A stretch of DNA of 64,000 bases. It comes from Fontibacterium subtropicum (GTDB lineage Bacteria; Pseudomonadota; Alphaproteobacteria; Pelagibacterales; Pelagibacteraceae). Positions 18,475 through 27,800 of the stretch are shown one piece after another. How positions within the stretch are numbered: the first letter of the stretch is position 1; each line of letters opens with the position of its first letter. The stretch is taken from contig CBDDXD010000003.1 of assembly GCA_965235415.1 (NCBI GenBank), positions 1-64,000 on the forward strand. Direction: 5' to 3'. The position numbers and the translations under genes were made by a program. The notes beneath the pieces are model-generated. The model searched no databases. It worked only from the letters and a program-made list of their open reading frames with translations, and was not told where the DNA came from.

Positions 18475-19035
18475 ATGAGATTCAATAAATCTGCAAAACA
18501 ATCAATAAATAGTAGAGAAGATATTAAGGAGTTGTCTTTAAAATATCTTGATAAATATCAACCCTCAAAAAAAGATCTTAGAATTTATTTATACAGAAAA
18601 GTACTTGATACCGATTATTTACATAAGGATAAGGAAAGTATTTTAAGAGAAATAGATATAGTCATTGAAAACCTTGAAAATATCGGAGTTATAAATGATA
18701 CGATTTATTCTGAAATAAAATCAAAGAATTATTTAAAAAAAGGTTATTCACTAAACAAAATTAGAATGAATTTAGCTCAAAAAGGTATTGATGGAGAGTT
18801 ATTAAAAAAGACAATGAATGATATTCAAAAAGACAATGTTGATCCTGATTTTTATGCGGCAATCAGAGTTTGTAGAAGAAGAAGAATAGGGCCTTATCGT
18901 CCCGATGCAAATAGAGAGATTTTTTATACAAAAGATACTGGGGTACTAGCTAGGGCCGGATTTAGTTATTCAACTTCTAAAAATGTGTTGGGTTTAGATA
19001 AAAAAGAACTTAAGATTTTCGAGAAAAAGATTTAG
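18475..19035 (+). CDS. recX: RecX-family regulatory protein
   Basis: 186 residues made of three-helix repeats. Features include 'LSLKYLDKYQPSKKDLRIYLYRKV' (in parts, near 22) and 'YLKKGYSLNKIRMNLAQKGID' near 87, the region RecX uses to contact RecA. RecX modulates RecA filaments. recA is not in the window. The 3' end overlaps a possible small gene on the other strand. Confidence 0.85.
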   Translation: MRFNKSAKQSINSREDIKELSLKYLDKYQPSKKDLRIYLYRKVLDTDYLHKDKESILREIDIVIENLENIGVINDTIYSEIKSKNYLKKGYSLNKIRMNLAQKGIDGELLKKTMNDIQKDNVDPDFYAAIRVCRRRRIGPYRPDANREIFYTKDTGVLARAGFSYSTSKNVLGLDKKELKIFEKKI

Positions 19036-19168
19036 ATTTTTTTTTACTTTTTTGAATTGAAACTAATTCATTAACTTTGTTTCGTATAAGATTTGTAACA
19101 ATGTAAAAAATAATCACTCCAAATAAACAAACTGAACTAATAATTATTAGAGCAATATCTGTCTTCAT
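19010..19168 (-). CDS. Possible small membrane protein, 52 residues
   Basis: Reads from ATG at 19168 to TAA at 19010. The protein has one clear hydrophobic helix (about residues 5-27, 'IALIIISSVCLFGVIIFYIV') followed by a lysine/serine-rich tail. Its last 26 bp overlap the recX 3' end on the opposite strand. A lipoprotein gene on the same strand ends 10 bp upstream of its start. No family is recognised. Confidence 0.5.
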   Translation of the reverse strand: MKTDIALIIISSVCLFGVIIFYIVTNLIRNKVNELVSIQKSKKKSKSFSRKS

Positions 19169-19177
19169 CTAAAAAAA

Positions 19178-19489
19178 TTAATTTACTTCTGAAAGGATTT
19201 TTTTAGAATTATTTTTTTTGTAAGAGGCAACTTTAATTATTTTATTATTTTGATGGTCTTCATCTTTGCAAATTGACATAGTATCAAGATTAAATTTACA
19301 ATCCTTTGATGTAGCTATTGAAAGTGCATGTTCAGATAATTTTTTTCCTGTTTCTTTTTCAATACCATAATCTGCAGCTGTCATTACTAATGATGTTGGA
19401 GTTAGGAAAGATTCAATTAAACTAGCGGACATTAAATTTCCGCATGAATTTAAAGTAAAAGTTATCAATATAACAAAAGTAAACTTCAT
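19178..19489 (-). CDS. Small putative lipoprotein
   Basis: 103 residues. The N-terminal hydrophobic stretch ends in 'TLNSCG', consistent with lipid attachment at Cys16. The mature part contains 'LTPTSLVMTAADYGIEKETGKKLSEHALS' (in parts) and two more cysteines. No known family is recognised. It lies between a tiny membrane-protein gene and cysQ on the same strand. Confidence 0.65.
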   Translation of the reverse strand: MKFTFVILITFTLNSCGNLMSASLIESFLTPTSLVMTAADYGIEKETGKKLSEHALSIATSKDCKFNLDTMSICKDEDHQNNKIIKVASYKKNNSKKILSEVN

Positions 19490-19533
19490 AATTATATCTC
19501 AAATGTATCTATGTTCGTGTATTAAGTGAATCA

Positions 19534-20313
19534 TTATTTAAGCAAGTTATTTGATCTTTTTAATATCATTGCAGGATTTGCAAAATTGTTTTTACCGTAA
19601 GTTATTTTTCGACCAGTGAATGTTGTCAATATTGCTCCAGCATGTTCTGCAATTGCATGTCCTGCAGCTATATCCCATTCTTTAGCCCTTGCCCTTGCTG
19701 CGTATATATCAAACTCACCAGCTGCTATTAGACAAAATTTTAATGAACTTGAACATTTTACAAATTTTGTAACATTATTTTTTTTATGAATATTTAAAAT
19801 AATATCAGAAGGAGTGGTACTGTTAGATAAAGCTAGGATCTCATTATCTTTTGATAATTTTTTACAATTTAGTTTAATTTTAATATTTTTATTAATTTCG
19901 TAAGCATCATTTTTACCAAATGAATAAAATAATCTTTTAAGTTTTGGAGCATAGATTACTCCAAGAACAGGTTTTTTATCTAAAATTAAAGCAGCATTTA
20001 AAGTGTATTCATTTTTATTTTTTATATATTCACGAGTGCCATCAATTGGATCAATTAACCAAAAATTGTTGTTATCAAATTTCTTTATTTCATTAACATT
20101 TTCTTCAGAAACTATTTGAATATTAGGGGTTAGTTTAGAGATAGTACTTTGTAAAATTTTGTCGACTAATAAATCTCCATTAGTTACCGGGGTGTTATCT
20201 TTTTTTATAGTAATCTTTAGATTTTTTCCTGAAAGTTTAATACTTTCTTTGCCAGCCTCATAAAAGCTTGGAATAAGATCTTCAGTTATTTTTTTTAGAT
20301 TAATTTTTAACAT
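19534..20313 (-). CDS. cysQ: 3'(2'),5'-bisphosphate nucleotidase
   Basis: Inositol-monophosphatase-fold enzyme that removes pAp formed during sulfate activation and acyl-carrier-protein turnover. The metal site is 'NFWLIDPIDGTREYIKNKNEYTLN' (in parts, near residue 82), with 'KEWDIAAGHAIAEHAGA' near 211 as the second signature. Length is 259 residues. The upstream DUF3553 gene overlaps the start by 14 bp, so the two are probably co-transcribed. Confidence 0.93.
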   Translation of the reverse strand: MLKINLKKITEDLIPSFYEAGKESIKLSGKNLKITIKKDNTPVTNGDLLVDKILQSTISKLTPNIQIVSEENVNEIKKFDNNNFWLIDPIDGTREYIKNKNEYTLNAALILDKKPVLGVIYAPKLKRLFYSFGKNDAYEINKNIKIKLNCKKLSKDNEILALSNSTTPSDIILNIHKKNNVTKFVKCSSSLKFCLIAAGEFDIYAARARAKEWDIAAGHAIAEHAGAILTTFTGRKITYGKNNFANPAMILKRSNNLLK

Positions 20314-20476
20314 TAATTTTTTCTAGTAAAACTTTATCAGCAATAATTGTTTTTTTTCCAGCATTTTCAAAGTTAACAGTTACGATATTTTTAATAATAG
20401 ACTGTATTTGACCTGTTCCCCATTCTTTATTTTTTGGATTGATGACATAGTCGCCAGGTTCGTAATCAAAAATCAT
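20300..20476 (-). CDS. DUF3553 small protein, 58 residues
   Basis: Reads from ATG at 20476 to TAA at 20300. The sequence 'YEPGDYVINPKNKEWGTGQIQSI' (in parts) and 'VTVNFENAGKKTII' match the DUF3553 family, small proteins resembling the CarD/UvrD-C-terminal Tudor-like fold. It overlaps cysQ by 14 bp. The role is unknown; a nucleic-acid or polymerase contact is possible by fold resemblance only. Confidence 0.75.
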   Translation of the reverse strand: MIFDYEPGDYVINPKNKEWGTGQIQSIIKNIVTVNFENAGKKTIIADKVLLEKINVKN

Positions 20477-20528
20477 TTTTTATTTATACTTATTTCTTCC
20501 CATAATGTAAGAGTGTTAAAATATTGTC

Positions 20529-21665
20529 ATGGCAACTTCACTTAAAACAAAATTAAATAATAATTTACTTGGGCTAGATAAACCACCTAGCGAGACAAAA
20601 GTTGTTGTTGCTATGTCTGGCGGCGTGGATTCATCTGTAGTTGCTGGTTTAATGAAAATGAACGGTTACCAGGTTATTGGCATGACTTTGCAACTTTATG
20701 ATTATGCACAAATTAATAAAAAACCAGGAACGTGTTGTGCTGGACAAGATATCTATGATGCAAAAAGAGTTTCAGAAAAATTAGAGATTGATCATTATGT
20801 CCTAAATTATGAAAGTAAATTTAAAAATGAAGTTATTGAAAAATTTGCAGATTCTTATCTAAGAGGAGAAACGCCCATTCCTTGTGTGAATTGCAATCAA
20901 ACAGTTAAGTTTCGAGATTTATTTGAGTCAGCCAAGAACTTGAAAGCTGATGCATTAATTACCGGTCATTATGTGAAAAAAATTATAGATAATAATATTT
21001 CTAAAATGTACAGACCTAAAGATTTAAATCGTGATCAAACTTATTTCTTATTTGCAACAACGCAAGAACAATTAAATTATTTACATTTTCCGTTAGGAGA
21101 TCTTCCAAAAGAACAAACTAGAAATATTGCAAAAAAACTCAATCTAGAAGTTGCTGACAAACCTGATAGCCAGGATATTTGCTTTGTACCTGATGGTAAT
21201 TATGTATCTGTCATTGAGCGGTTAAGGCCAGAGGCGCACGAGCCTGGAAACATTGTTGATGTTCAGGGAAATGTTTTAGGAAAGCATGAAGGAATAATTA
21301 ATTTTACCATAGGACAAAGAAAGGGAATAAAAATTTCAGGTGAAATTCCTTATTACGTAATTAAAATCAATGCAAAAACTAAAGAAGTAGTGATTGGAAA
21401 AAAAGAAGAATTAGAAATTAAAAAACTTAAAATTGAAGATATTAATTATCTTTCAGATAAAGAAAAAGATTTTAATGAAAATATATTTGTTAAAGTAAGA
21501 TCAACAGGAAAGCTTATAGAGTCAAAGTTAGATGTTAATACGGGAACTGTTACTTTTGAAAAGGGTGAGTTTGGGGTATCCCCAGGTCAGGCATGTGTGT
21601 TTTATAAACCCGATCAGTTGGGTGTTAGAGTTTTAGGCGGTGGCTGGATAAGAGCTACAGAGTAA
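20529..21665 (+). CDS. mnmA: tRNA-specific 2-thiouridylase
   Basis: Installs the 2-thio group on U34 of Lys, Glu and Gln tRNAs using ATP and a sulfur relay. The PP-loop is 'AMSGGVDSSVVAGLM' near residue 28. The two catalytic cysteines lie in 'IPCVNCNQTVKF' near 120 and 'DSQDICFVPDG' near 215. The C-terminal tRNA-binding beta-barrel ends with 'GGGWIRATE'. Length is 378 residues, with a 20-residue N-terminal extension before the core. It is divergent from the DUF3553-cysQ unit. Confidence 0.96.
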   Translation: MATSLKTKLNNNLLGLDKPPSETKVVVAMSGGVDSSVVAGLMKMNGYQVIGMTLQLYDYAQINKKPGTCCAGQDIYDAKRVSEKLEIDHYVLNYESKFKNEVIEKFADSYLRGETPIPCVNCNQTVKFRDLFESAKNLKADALITGHYVKKIIDNNISKMYRPKDLNRDQTYFLFATTQEQLNYLHFPLGDLPKEQTRNIAKKLNLEVADKPDSQDICFVPDGNYVSVIERLRPEAHEPGNIVDVQGNVLGKHEGIINFTIGQRKGIKISGEIPYYVIKINAKTKEVVIGKKEELEIKKLKIEDINYLSDKEKDFNENIFVKVRSTGKLIESKLDVNTGTVTFEKGEFGVSPGQACVFYKPDQLGVRVLGGGWIRATE

Positions 21666-21671
21666 AAGAAA

Positions 21672-21755
21672 TTATTTCTTTTTATTTCTTCTTCTGTTTC
21701 TTCTTATTTTTGAGCCAACTTTTCTTCGGCCTCTATGTTTTTTTGGGTATCCCAT
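21672..21755 (-). CDS. Possible 27-residue arginine/lysine-rich peptide
   Basis: ATG at 21755 to TAA at 21672. More than half of the residues are Arg or Lys (MGYPKKHRGR then RKVGSKIRRN, then RRRNKKK). Such composition is usual for tiny ribosomal or RNA-binding peptides, but I recognise no family. It may be chance in an otherwise gene-free stretch downstream of mnmA. Confidence 0.3.
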   Translation of the reverse strand: MGYPKKHRGRRKVGSKIRRNRRRNKKK

Positions 21756-21867
21756 TTTTTATATTAAAAGTTTGTATATAAATTAATTACCAAAACAAGA
21801 AGCAAACACAAGTACGTTTTTCAAAATAGAATTTGATTTTTTTCACGGTTATGATTTAACAGAGGAC

Positions 21868-22059
21868 ATGGGGATTTTTAAAGATAATTCAGAAGTTTTT
21901 TACCGATCAGATTTCGATAAGAAAAATAAAGCCGATATTAGAACTTTAGTTCTTGAGAAAAACGCTAGAGATAAACACGATAAAAAGATCCAAAACAGAA
22001 TTATTGTACTTTTATTTTTCTGCTTAATTGTTGGATTAGCTGTAACTTTAATTAAATAA
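21868..22059 (+). CDS. Small single-span membrane protein
   Basis: 63 residues: a charged N-terminal half ('DFDKKNKADIRTLVLEKNAR') and a C-terminal membrane helix (about residues 44-62, 'NRIIVLLFFCLIVGLAVTLI' type). AGAGG lies about 5 bp before the ATG, supporting the start. It is followed 24 bp later by yjbQ. No family is recognised. Confidence 0.6.
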   Translation: MGIFKDNSEVFYRSDFDKKNKADIRTLVLEKNARDKHDKKIQNRIIVLLFFCLIVGLAVTLIK

Positions 22060-22083
22060 TTCTAAATTTTAAATAACCATCAA

Positions 22084-22503
22084 ATGTTTACTCAATCTTT
22101 TGAGGAATTGAGCATTAAAACTAACGGAAATAAATTAATTAAAATTACAGAAAAAGTATTAAATTTTGTCAATCATTCTAAAATTTTAAATGGAATTTTA
22201 AATATTTCAATTTTACATACAAGCGCTTCATTAATTATCCAAGAGAATGCAGATAATGATGTGCAAAAAGATATTTTAAATTTTTACGATAAATTAGTGC
22301 CTATGGATGATGACTTGTATATTCATAACACAGAAGGAAAAGATGATATGCCAGCTCATATCAAATCTACTCTGACTAATAGTAATCTAACTTTGAGTGT
22401 AAAAAATAATAAATTAGTTCTTGGAACTTGGCAGGGGATATATTTATTTGAACACAGAATTGAGCAGCAGATAAGAAAAGTTTTTTTACATATTATTAGG
22501 TGA
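22084..22503 (+). CDS. yjbQ: YjbQ-family protein (secondary thiamine-phosphate synthase type)
   Basis: 139-residue UPF0047/YjbQ protein. The family signatures are present: 'LHTSASLIIQENADNDVQKDI' (in parts, near residue 43), 'YIHNTEGKDDMPAHIKSTL' near 80, and 'LGTWQGIYLFEHR' near 115, with the His residues thought to bind metal. Weak thiamine-phosphate synthase activity has been described for the family. It is the last chromosomal gene before the tRNA-Met/island junction. Confidence 0.9.
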   Translation: MFTQSFEELSIKTNGNKLIKITEKVLNFVNHSKILNGILNISILHTSASLIIQENADNDVQKDILNFYDKLVPMDDDLYIHNTEGKDDMPAHIKSTLTNSNLTLSVKNNKLVLGTWQGIYLFEHRIEQQIRKVFLHIIR

Positions 22504-22558
22504 AAAGTAGTTTTGTAAACTTGCTGGATGAAATGTTTATTGGTAGAAGACCAGTTAT

Positions 22559-22635
22559 GGCGGGGTAGCTCAGTTGGTTAGAGCGCAGGACTCATAAGCC
22601 TGAGGTCGGTGGTTCGATCCCACTTCCCGCTACCA
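22559..22635 (+). tRNA. tRNA-Met (CAU), integration target
   Basis: 77 nt including an encoded CCA. The cloverleaf folds well: 7-bp acceptor (GGCGGGG with TCCCGCT), D-stem GCTC/GAGC, anticodon loop CTCATAA with CAU, variable loop AGGTC, and T-arm GGTGG-TTCGATC-CCACT. The G1-U72 acceptor start and the GGCGGGGTAGCTCAGTTGG opening fit elongator tRNA-Met rather than initiator. The closing pair of the anticodon stem is A31-G39, a mismatch also present in the second copy of the 3' part at 28255. Ile-CAU is a less likely alternative. Confidence 0.93.
22583..22635 (+). repeat. attL: 53-bp direct repeat within tRNA-Met
   Basis: The repeat begins in the anticodon arm (GCGCAGGACTCATAAGCC...) and ends at the CCA. 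It is identical to 28255-28307. Confidence 0.95.
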
Positions 22636-22679
22636 TATAATTTATACTTATTCGATGTTCCCGTATTACTTTCTTTGAC

Positions 22680-22701
22680 GCGATCACAATTTGATCACAG
22701 T
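22680..22701 (+). repeat. 22-bp terminal repeat, left copy
   Basis: GCGATCACAATTTGATCACAGT contains GATCACA twice at an 11-bp period. It lies 45 bp inside attL and just upstream of the integrase start. It matches 28148-28169 at 21 of 22 bases (quoted in two parts: GCGATCACAAT, TTGATCACAGT). It is a candidate integrase arm-type or autoregulatory site. Confidence 0.7.
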
Positions 22702-22718
22702 AACGGCAGAGGAAAGAT

Positions 22719-23700
22719 ATGGCTAACATTTAGAAAAATAATGAAGCAAGTGGCAAGTATTGAGATTCGAAAAAATAGATTCTAAAAGTAATCTACAAAA
22801 CATTCATCGTTAAAGAAGATGCGATAAGATTGTGCAAGAGAAACGGAAGTTAAAATTGAACAAGGGTTTATACCAAGACCTTACACTTGCAAAGATCAAC
22901 AAAGCTTAAAGATAGTATTAGCTCAATACAGAGATAGAGTTAGCTGTTAATAAAAAAGGATATGAATCGAAGAACGTTATAAGATAAATAAAATAATCTA
23001 GATCTGATATCTGCAGATAATAACATTATCTGAACTTAACGCCACTAATTTTATTTGAGTTATATTGAGAATACTGAAGAAACTCTATACAGCAAGTAGC
23101 AATTAATAAATCTATAACGATAATTAATTTAGCTTTAAACTTATGCAGAAAGATTACTTGGAATTTATATTACCAAACAACCCAATGCAGTTATATTGAT
23201 CGAGTAAAAGAGTCCAGATGTTTAAAGGTCAGGTTATAGAACCAGCAGGAAGAGGTTTTATTATTAAAGCATGCAGAGCATTCAAAGTTAAATTGGCTTA
23301 AGGCTGCAATTATTACTGGGAATAGATTGTGGCTTAAGACGTGGAGAATTACTAAAGCTTAAATGCTGCAGACATTAGACTTCACACGGATAGCACAGCC
23401 CTTTTAAGAGATACTAAGAACGGTGCAAACTAGAGAAATAGGTTTGTCTCAATAGAGCAATTCAAGAAATTAAGAAAGTTACCTATATCAATAGAGTGGT
23501 AAAGTATTTCCCTGTAAACAGCATACGACACATTTAATTTTTATTTTAATCAGCTACAAAGATGGTCTGGCGTTAAGAAAAGATTTCACGATTGCCAGAC
23601 ATACTTTTGCTATCAAGAAAAGCAACAGAAGGATGGTCTAATAACTGAAATAGCCGCACAAGGTGGCTGGAAGCAGCTTCAGTTAATTATTTAAATTAAA
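22719..23700 (+). pseudogene. int: Tyrosine recombinase (integrase) locus, disrupted by many single-base insertions
   Basis: No long frame is open, yet stepping through frames recovers a full phage-type integrase. It starts at ATG 22719 (GGAAAG before it) with 'EIRKNRF'. The core-binding region follows ('RETEVKIEQG', 'GLYQDLTLAKI', 'NKKGYE', 'RYKINKII', 'TLSELNATNFIEYIENTEET'). The catalytic domain has 'LKAAIITGIDCGLRRGELLKL' (quoted in parts: first catalytic Arg in LRRGELL), 'DSTALLRDTKNGANREIGLS', 'FHDCRHTFAIKK' (H-x-x-R) and 'ITEIAAQGGWKQLQ'. Roughly 25-30 single-base deletions would restore it; one spot fits a one-base gain equally well. The end beyond 'GGWKQLQ', including the catalytic Tyr, is not recovered. 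It is the element's own integrase, placed next to attL as usual. Confidence 0.85.
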
Positions 23701-23760
23701 GATAAATTTTTTGCATGTTCTGGAAAAGAGAACGATTGCGTGCCAATCTAATTTCTACAG

Positions 23761-24171
23761 TTATGACGATCCAGTTCGTAAAAACAGAACAGCTCCTTTT
23801 TTACAGTTTTCAATCCAATCTGATTTTGCATTTTCATTTGCTTCATCTGATATAAACTTAAAACATCTAAATTTTATATTTTCTTTTTTGCATATTTTAG
23901 CAATTGCATAAGCTTCCATATCAACTACATCCACATTCATCTCAATATTAGATGTAACAAAGCTATCTCCTGAACCACAAGAGTATCCATTTTCTGATAG
24001 AATAATTTCTTTAATTTCATCAAAAGGAGTTTCTCCAAGTGCAAAATTTAATCCTCTGGCATCCATATCTCTCTGATAAAACTTTGTACATTCTATTAAT
24101 CCTTTTAAACCTTTTTTTAATGAACCAGCTGTCCCAAAATTTATGACTTCTAATGGTTTATGTTGGAAAAT
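23761..24171 (-). pseudogene. 5'-methylthioadenosine/S-adenosylhomocysteine nucleosidase, N-terminally truncated
   Basis: The frame is open from 24171 to a stop at 23761, about 136 residues. It starts mid-protein at 'HKPLEVINFGTAGSLKKGL' and continues through 'YQRDMDARGLNF', 'GETPFDEI', 'CGSGDSFVT', 'DVVDMEAYAIAKIC' and 'KFISDEANENAKSDW'. These are the central and C-terminal nucleoside-phosphorylase-fold motifs, with the catalytic Asp in 'ISDEAN'. The first roughly 60-70 residues, which bind adenine and hold the first catalytic Glu, are missing. An in-frame TAG lies at 24172-24174, and the region upstream is occupied by the end of tetR, which it overlaps by 22 bp. The first ATG inside is at 24066. 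It is probably a deletion relic. Confidence 0.8.
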
Positions 24172-24684
24172 CTAGTATTCATTTTAAATAGTATTTTCGC
24201 CTCATCTACTGACATTTGTCTAAAAGTATTAGTTTTGTTATTTTTAGCTGTCTTTACCCATTCAATAGCTCCAACATCTGAATAGTCATAGAAATCAGGT
24301 ACAAAGCCATTTTTTTTAAACATTCTATTTTCAAAATATTGAATTGTTTTAGGATTAACTTTTTTAAAAATAATAAAGAATTTATCAATGATGCGTTCAA
24401 GAGCGGCATCTAGAGTTAAATTTTTATCAATATCTTTAATTTGTTGAACAAATTCTTTAGAGTATTTTTCTCTTATTTTTTTTACAGCCCACAAAAAAAT
24501 ATTTTCAACAGAACCTAATCTCTTCACTAATGTTCCTAAAGCATAACCAGATTTTTGAGCTAGTTTTCTGCTATTAAAATTTTTGAAATCTGCCTCTTCA
24601 GCAATTATCAATGCTGCTTGCATAAGCTCATCTAGCGTTTTCCTAGATCGTTTCTGCTTAGTAGAAGTAATGATTTTTAGACAT
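24150..24684 (-). CDS. TetR-family regulator, start separated by one extra base
   Basis: The open frame from ATG 24623 (157 residues) begins in the middle of helix 1 ('MQAALIIAEEADFKNFNSRKLAQKSGYALGTLVKRLG', in parts). Upstream in the same frame are residues 'KQKRSRKTLDEL', with no start codon. Removing one base from the T-run at 24674-24678 links this to an ATG at 24684, giving the N-terminus MSKIITSTKQ KRSRKTLDEL. That is the arrangement expected of a TetR DNA-binding domain, and the repaired protein is about 177 residues. The C-terminal ligand domain is unspecific. It is divergent from the surface-protein gene, whose start region holds a 25-bp palindrome, so it probably controls that gene. 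Confidence 0.8.
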
Positions 24685-24840
24685 TAATTTAGTCGGGAAT
24701 TATACCAATAGTGAACAAATAAAATACGGATAAAAATTTCTGAAATTAATCAAGTATTACAAGCGTTATTGAAGATAATAATCTACTGCAAATAGTGAAC
24801 AAGGTGGCATTAAAGACACTCAAGACTACCTGTATCTAGA
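24685..24840. other. Divergent intergenic region with a 12-bp direct repeat
   Basis: AATAGTGAACAA occurs at 24707-24718 and again at 24791-24802, 84 bp apart, between tetR and the surface-protein gene. No open frame of note. It could carry the promoters of both genes. Confidence 0.45.
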
Positions 24841-24865
24841 TATTTGTAAAAATTAATTACAAATA
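24841..24865. promoter_or_regulatory. 25-bp inverted repeat, candidate TetR operator
   Basis: TATTTGTAA, 7-base spacer (AAATTAA), TTACAAATA: a perfect 9-bp inverted repeat ending 5 bp before the surface-protein ATG at 24870. It occupies the position of the ribosome-binding site and lies downstream of the divergent tetR gene. As RNA it could also form a hairpin over the start. Confidence 0.6.
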
Positions 24866-24869
24866 AATT

Positions 24870-27800
24870 ATGCATAAAAAGATAAAATTTATCTTTTTTG
24901 TTATTATTTCATTATTTCTTTCCTTCACAGTTTTTGCTCAAGAGACAAAAATATTAGAGGGAATTAAAGATAAAATAACAATACAACCGAACCCAAATAG
25001 TCAAAGCGGGAGCCTAACTTATAAAGATAAGATAGGTGACACCTCAATCTATGTCACTCCTCAATATGATAAATTTGGCGGGATTAGTTCTAATGCTGGA
25101 TTAAATTATAATAAGAAATTTGGTGATAGTTCATTATTTGTAACACCTGTTTACAATCAATTTGGTCAGCTTAGCGGAACTGCAGGTGGAACTTATTATG
25201 AAAAATTTGGTGATAGTTTATTAGTTGTCACGCCGCAATATAGCAAATTAACGGGTGTAAGCACGACAGGAAGTTTTGCAATTCCACTTTCAGATAGTGC
25301 TGCATTAGGACTTTTACTAACCGCAGGAACAGACAAGAGTGAAATTTTTATAAATTCAGGATTTAGAATAGATGATAAGCAGCGTGTTATTTTTTCACTG
25401 GGTCAGCTTAGACAGAATTTAGATTATAACTTTTCATCAGGAACTGAAAATACATTAGTTATACAAAATAACGCAGGATTAAGTTATCAATTATTTTTTA
25501 GATAAATATTGGATAAATGCCGTAGAGGCTAATGGTTATTTTAGCAAAACTCAAAGTCAAAATTTAACTGATAAAAATTATTATACAGACACATCATCAC
25601 TTTATGAATTGTGGTCTGATCCAAGAAGAATTGCAGGAGGAACCGTTGAAGGGTTTCAAGGAAGATTAATATTTTTACCAACGGAAAAAACAATATTAAA
25701 AGTTGGAGTAGGTGGAGAACGTTTAAATTATGATGTGCAAACTGGCAAAGATACAAGCAACTACGTAACTGCCAACACTGAGATTAGTCAAAAAATAAAA
25801 TCCAATTTAGATTTACGCGCAAGCGTAGATTATACCGCCGCTGAAAATAGATATGCAATTGGATTAACTCACAATCTTGGAACGGATAGAAAACTAAGTT
25901 TAGATGCACGAACAATTAGAGGCAGTAGCTTTGATGATAAGCAAATATTTTTAAGTTATACTCAAGCTTTTGGCAAACGTGATCAGGCCGATGATAAAAA
26001 AGAAATCAAAACAACAAGTGTTGTAGATTCAAATCAAATTAGAGCTGATATTATAAATAATGTAAGACCACTTACTGGCGATACACAAATTAATCAGTTT
26101 CAAATTAAAGATAATAAAAAAGATTTTTCAAGCACACTTTTAAATGAAGTTGCAAAAAGACCTAATTATTTTCCAGCACAAACAATTGCTAAAGTTGACA
26201 CTTCTGCAGCATCTACAAGAGTTATTAAAATTGATAAAACTAATATTCCAGATGGAAGTTCTATTAACAAAAGTTCTGGAATCTTAACTATTCCAATAGG
26301 GACATCCGTATCTTCAATTGCAGGTATCACTAGAAATGGTTCAGCATTTAGTAATACAGGTCAGTTTGCTTTATCAGGAAATACTAATTTAATTATTGAT
26401 CCAGGTCTTCTCGTTCAACCAACTTTACAAGACACGTATATTGTAACGATGAACAATACCACAGGAGGTGGAACAACTTTAGCAACGGTTAAAGTAGATC
26501 GTGGTTCAACTTTTGTTAGCAGTGTAGTTATTAGCTCAGGAAGTATTGCACCAACAATAACATTTACAATTCCAAGTAAAACATTTGGAGATGCCGCATT
26601 CACATTATCTCCTACCTCAGATAGCCCAGGTGCATTTACATTTACTAGCAGCAATACTTCTGTTGCAACAATTAGTGGATCAACAGTTACAATTGTAGCA
26701 AACGGAACATCAACAATTACAGCAACACAAGCTTCAAGCGGAGATTATTCTTCAGCAACTGCGACAGCTACATTAACAGTTGGTGTTGCAGGTACTGTAG
26801 CTGCTCCAGCATTTAGTACTGCAGCAGGCGCTATTGCTTTCCCAACAACAATAACTCTTTCATCAACAACAGCTGGGGCGACAATTTATTACACAATTGA
26901 TGGATCAACACCTACTACTGGATCAACTCAAGGGACAAGTGTTGTAGTTAATTCTGCTCAAACTATAAAAGCTTTTGCTGTAAAAACAGGATGGGCAGAT
27001 AGTTCAATTTCATCTGCTGCATATACACAGGCTCAGGCGACAGCACCAACCTTTAGCCCAGCAGCAGGTAATATTACAAGTGGTACCACGGTTACTATTT
27101 CATCAGCAGGCGCAACCGCAATTTACTACACAATTGATGGATCAACGCCTACTACTGCATCAACGAACCAAGCAACAACTCCTCTTGTAATTAATTCTGA
27201 TGTAACAGTAAAAGCTTTAGCTGTTAGAACAGGTTATTCAAATAGCTCAATTGAGAGTGCAGTTTACACCTCTATAGTTAAAGGCAGTGTATTATTTAGC
27301 GGAAGTAACAACCTAAGTGTATCTAACTCTACCGAATTGAATCCTGGTACAGGTGACTTTACGATAGAATTTTGGGTCAATTTAAATTCAACTATTAATA
27401 ATGGCAGTTTCTATAGAGCCAACAATTTAGGCGTTGATATATTCATGAAATCCGTGAGTGGGCAGAATAGGTTAGCTATGGGACAGGCTCAAGTTGCCAC
27501 ACTAATCACTGACACAGTTACGATGACAACTGGTGCATGGGTACATGTTGCAGCAGTTAGAATTAGCGGCCTTACTAAATTATATAAGAATGGTGTTCTG
27601 GTTGGATCAGCGGCTGATGCAAACAACTATGTTACAGATGGCGTAAACTATATTGGTACGCAGGGTGGTATAAGGATTAATGGATATATGACTAACCTGC
27701 GTGTGGTTATTGGCACAGGAGTTTATACAGGGACATTTACTCCACCAACACAACCTTTAACCGCAATTACAGGTACAAAATTATTATTGAAAACATCTAA

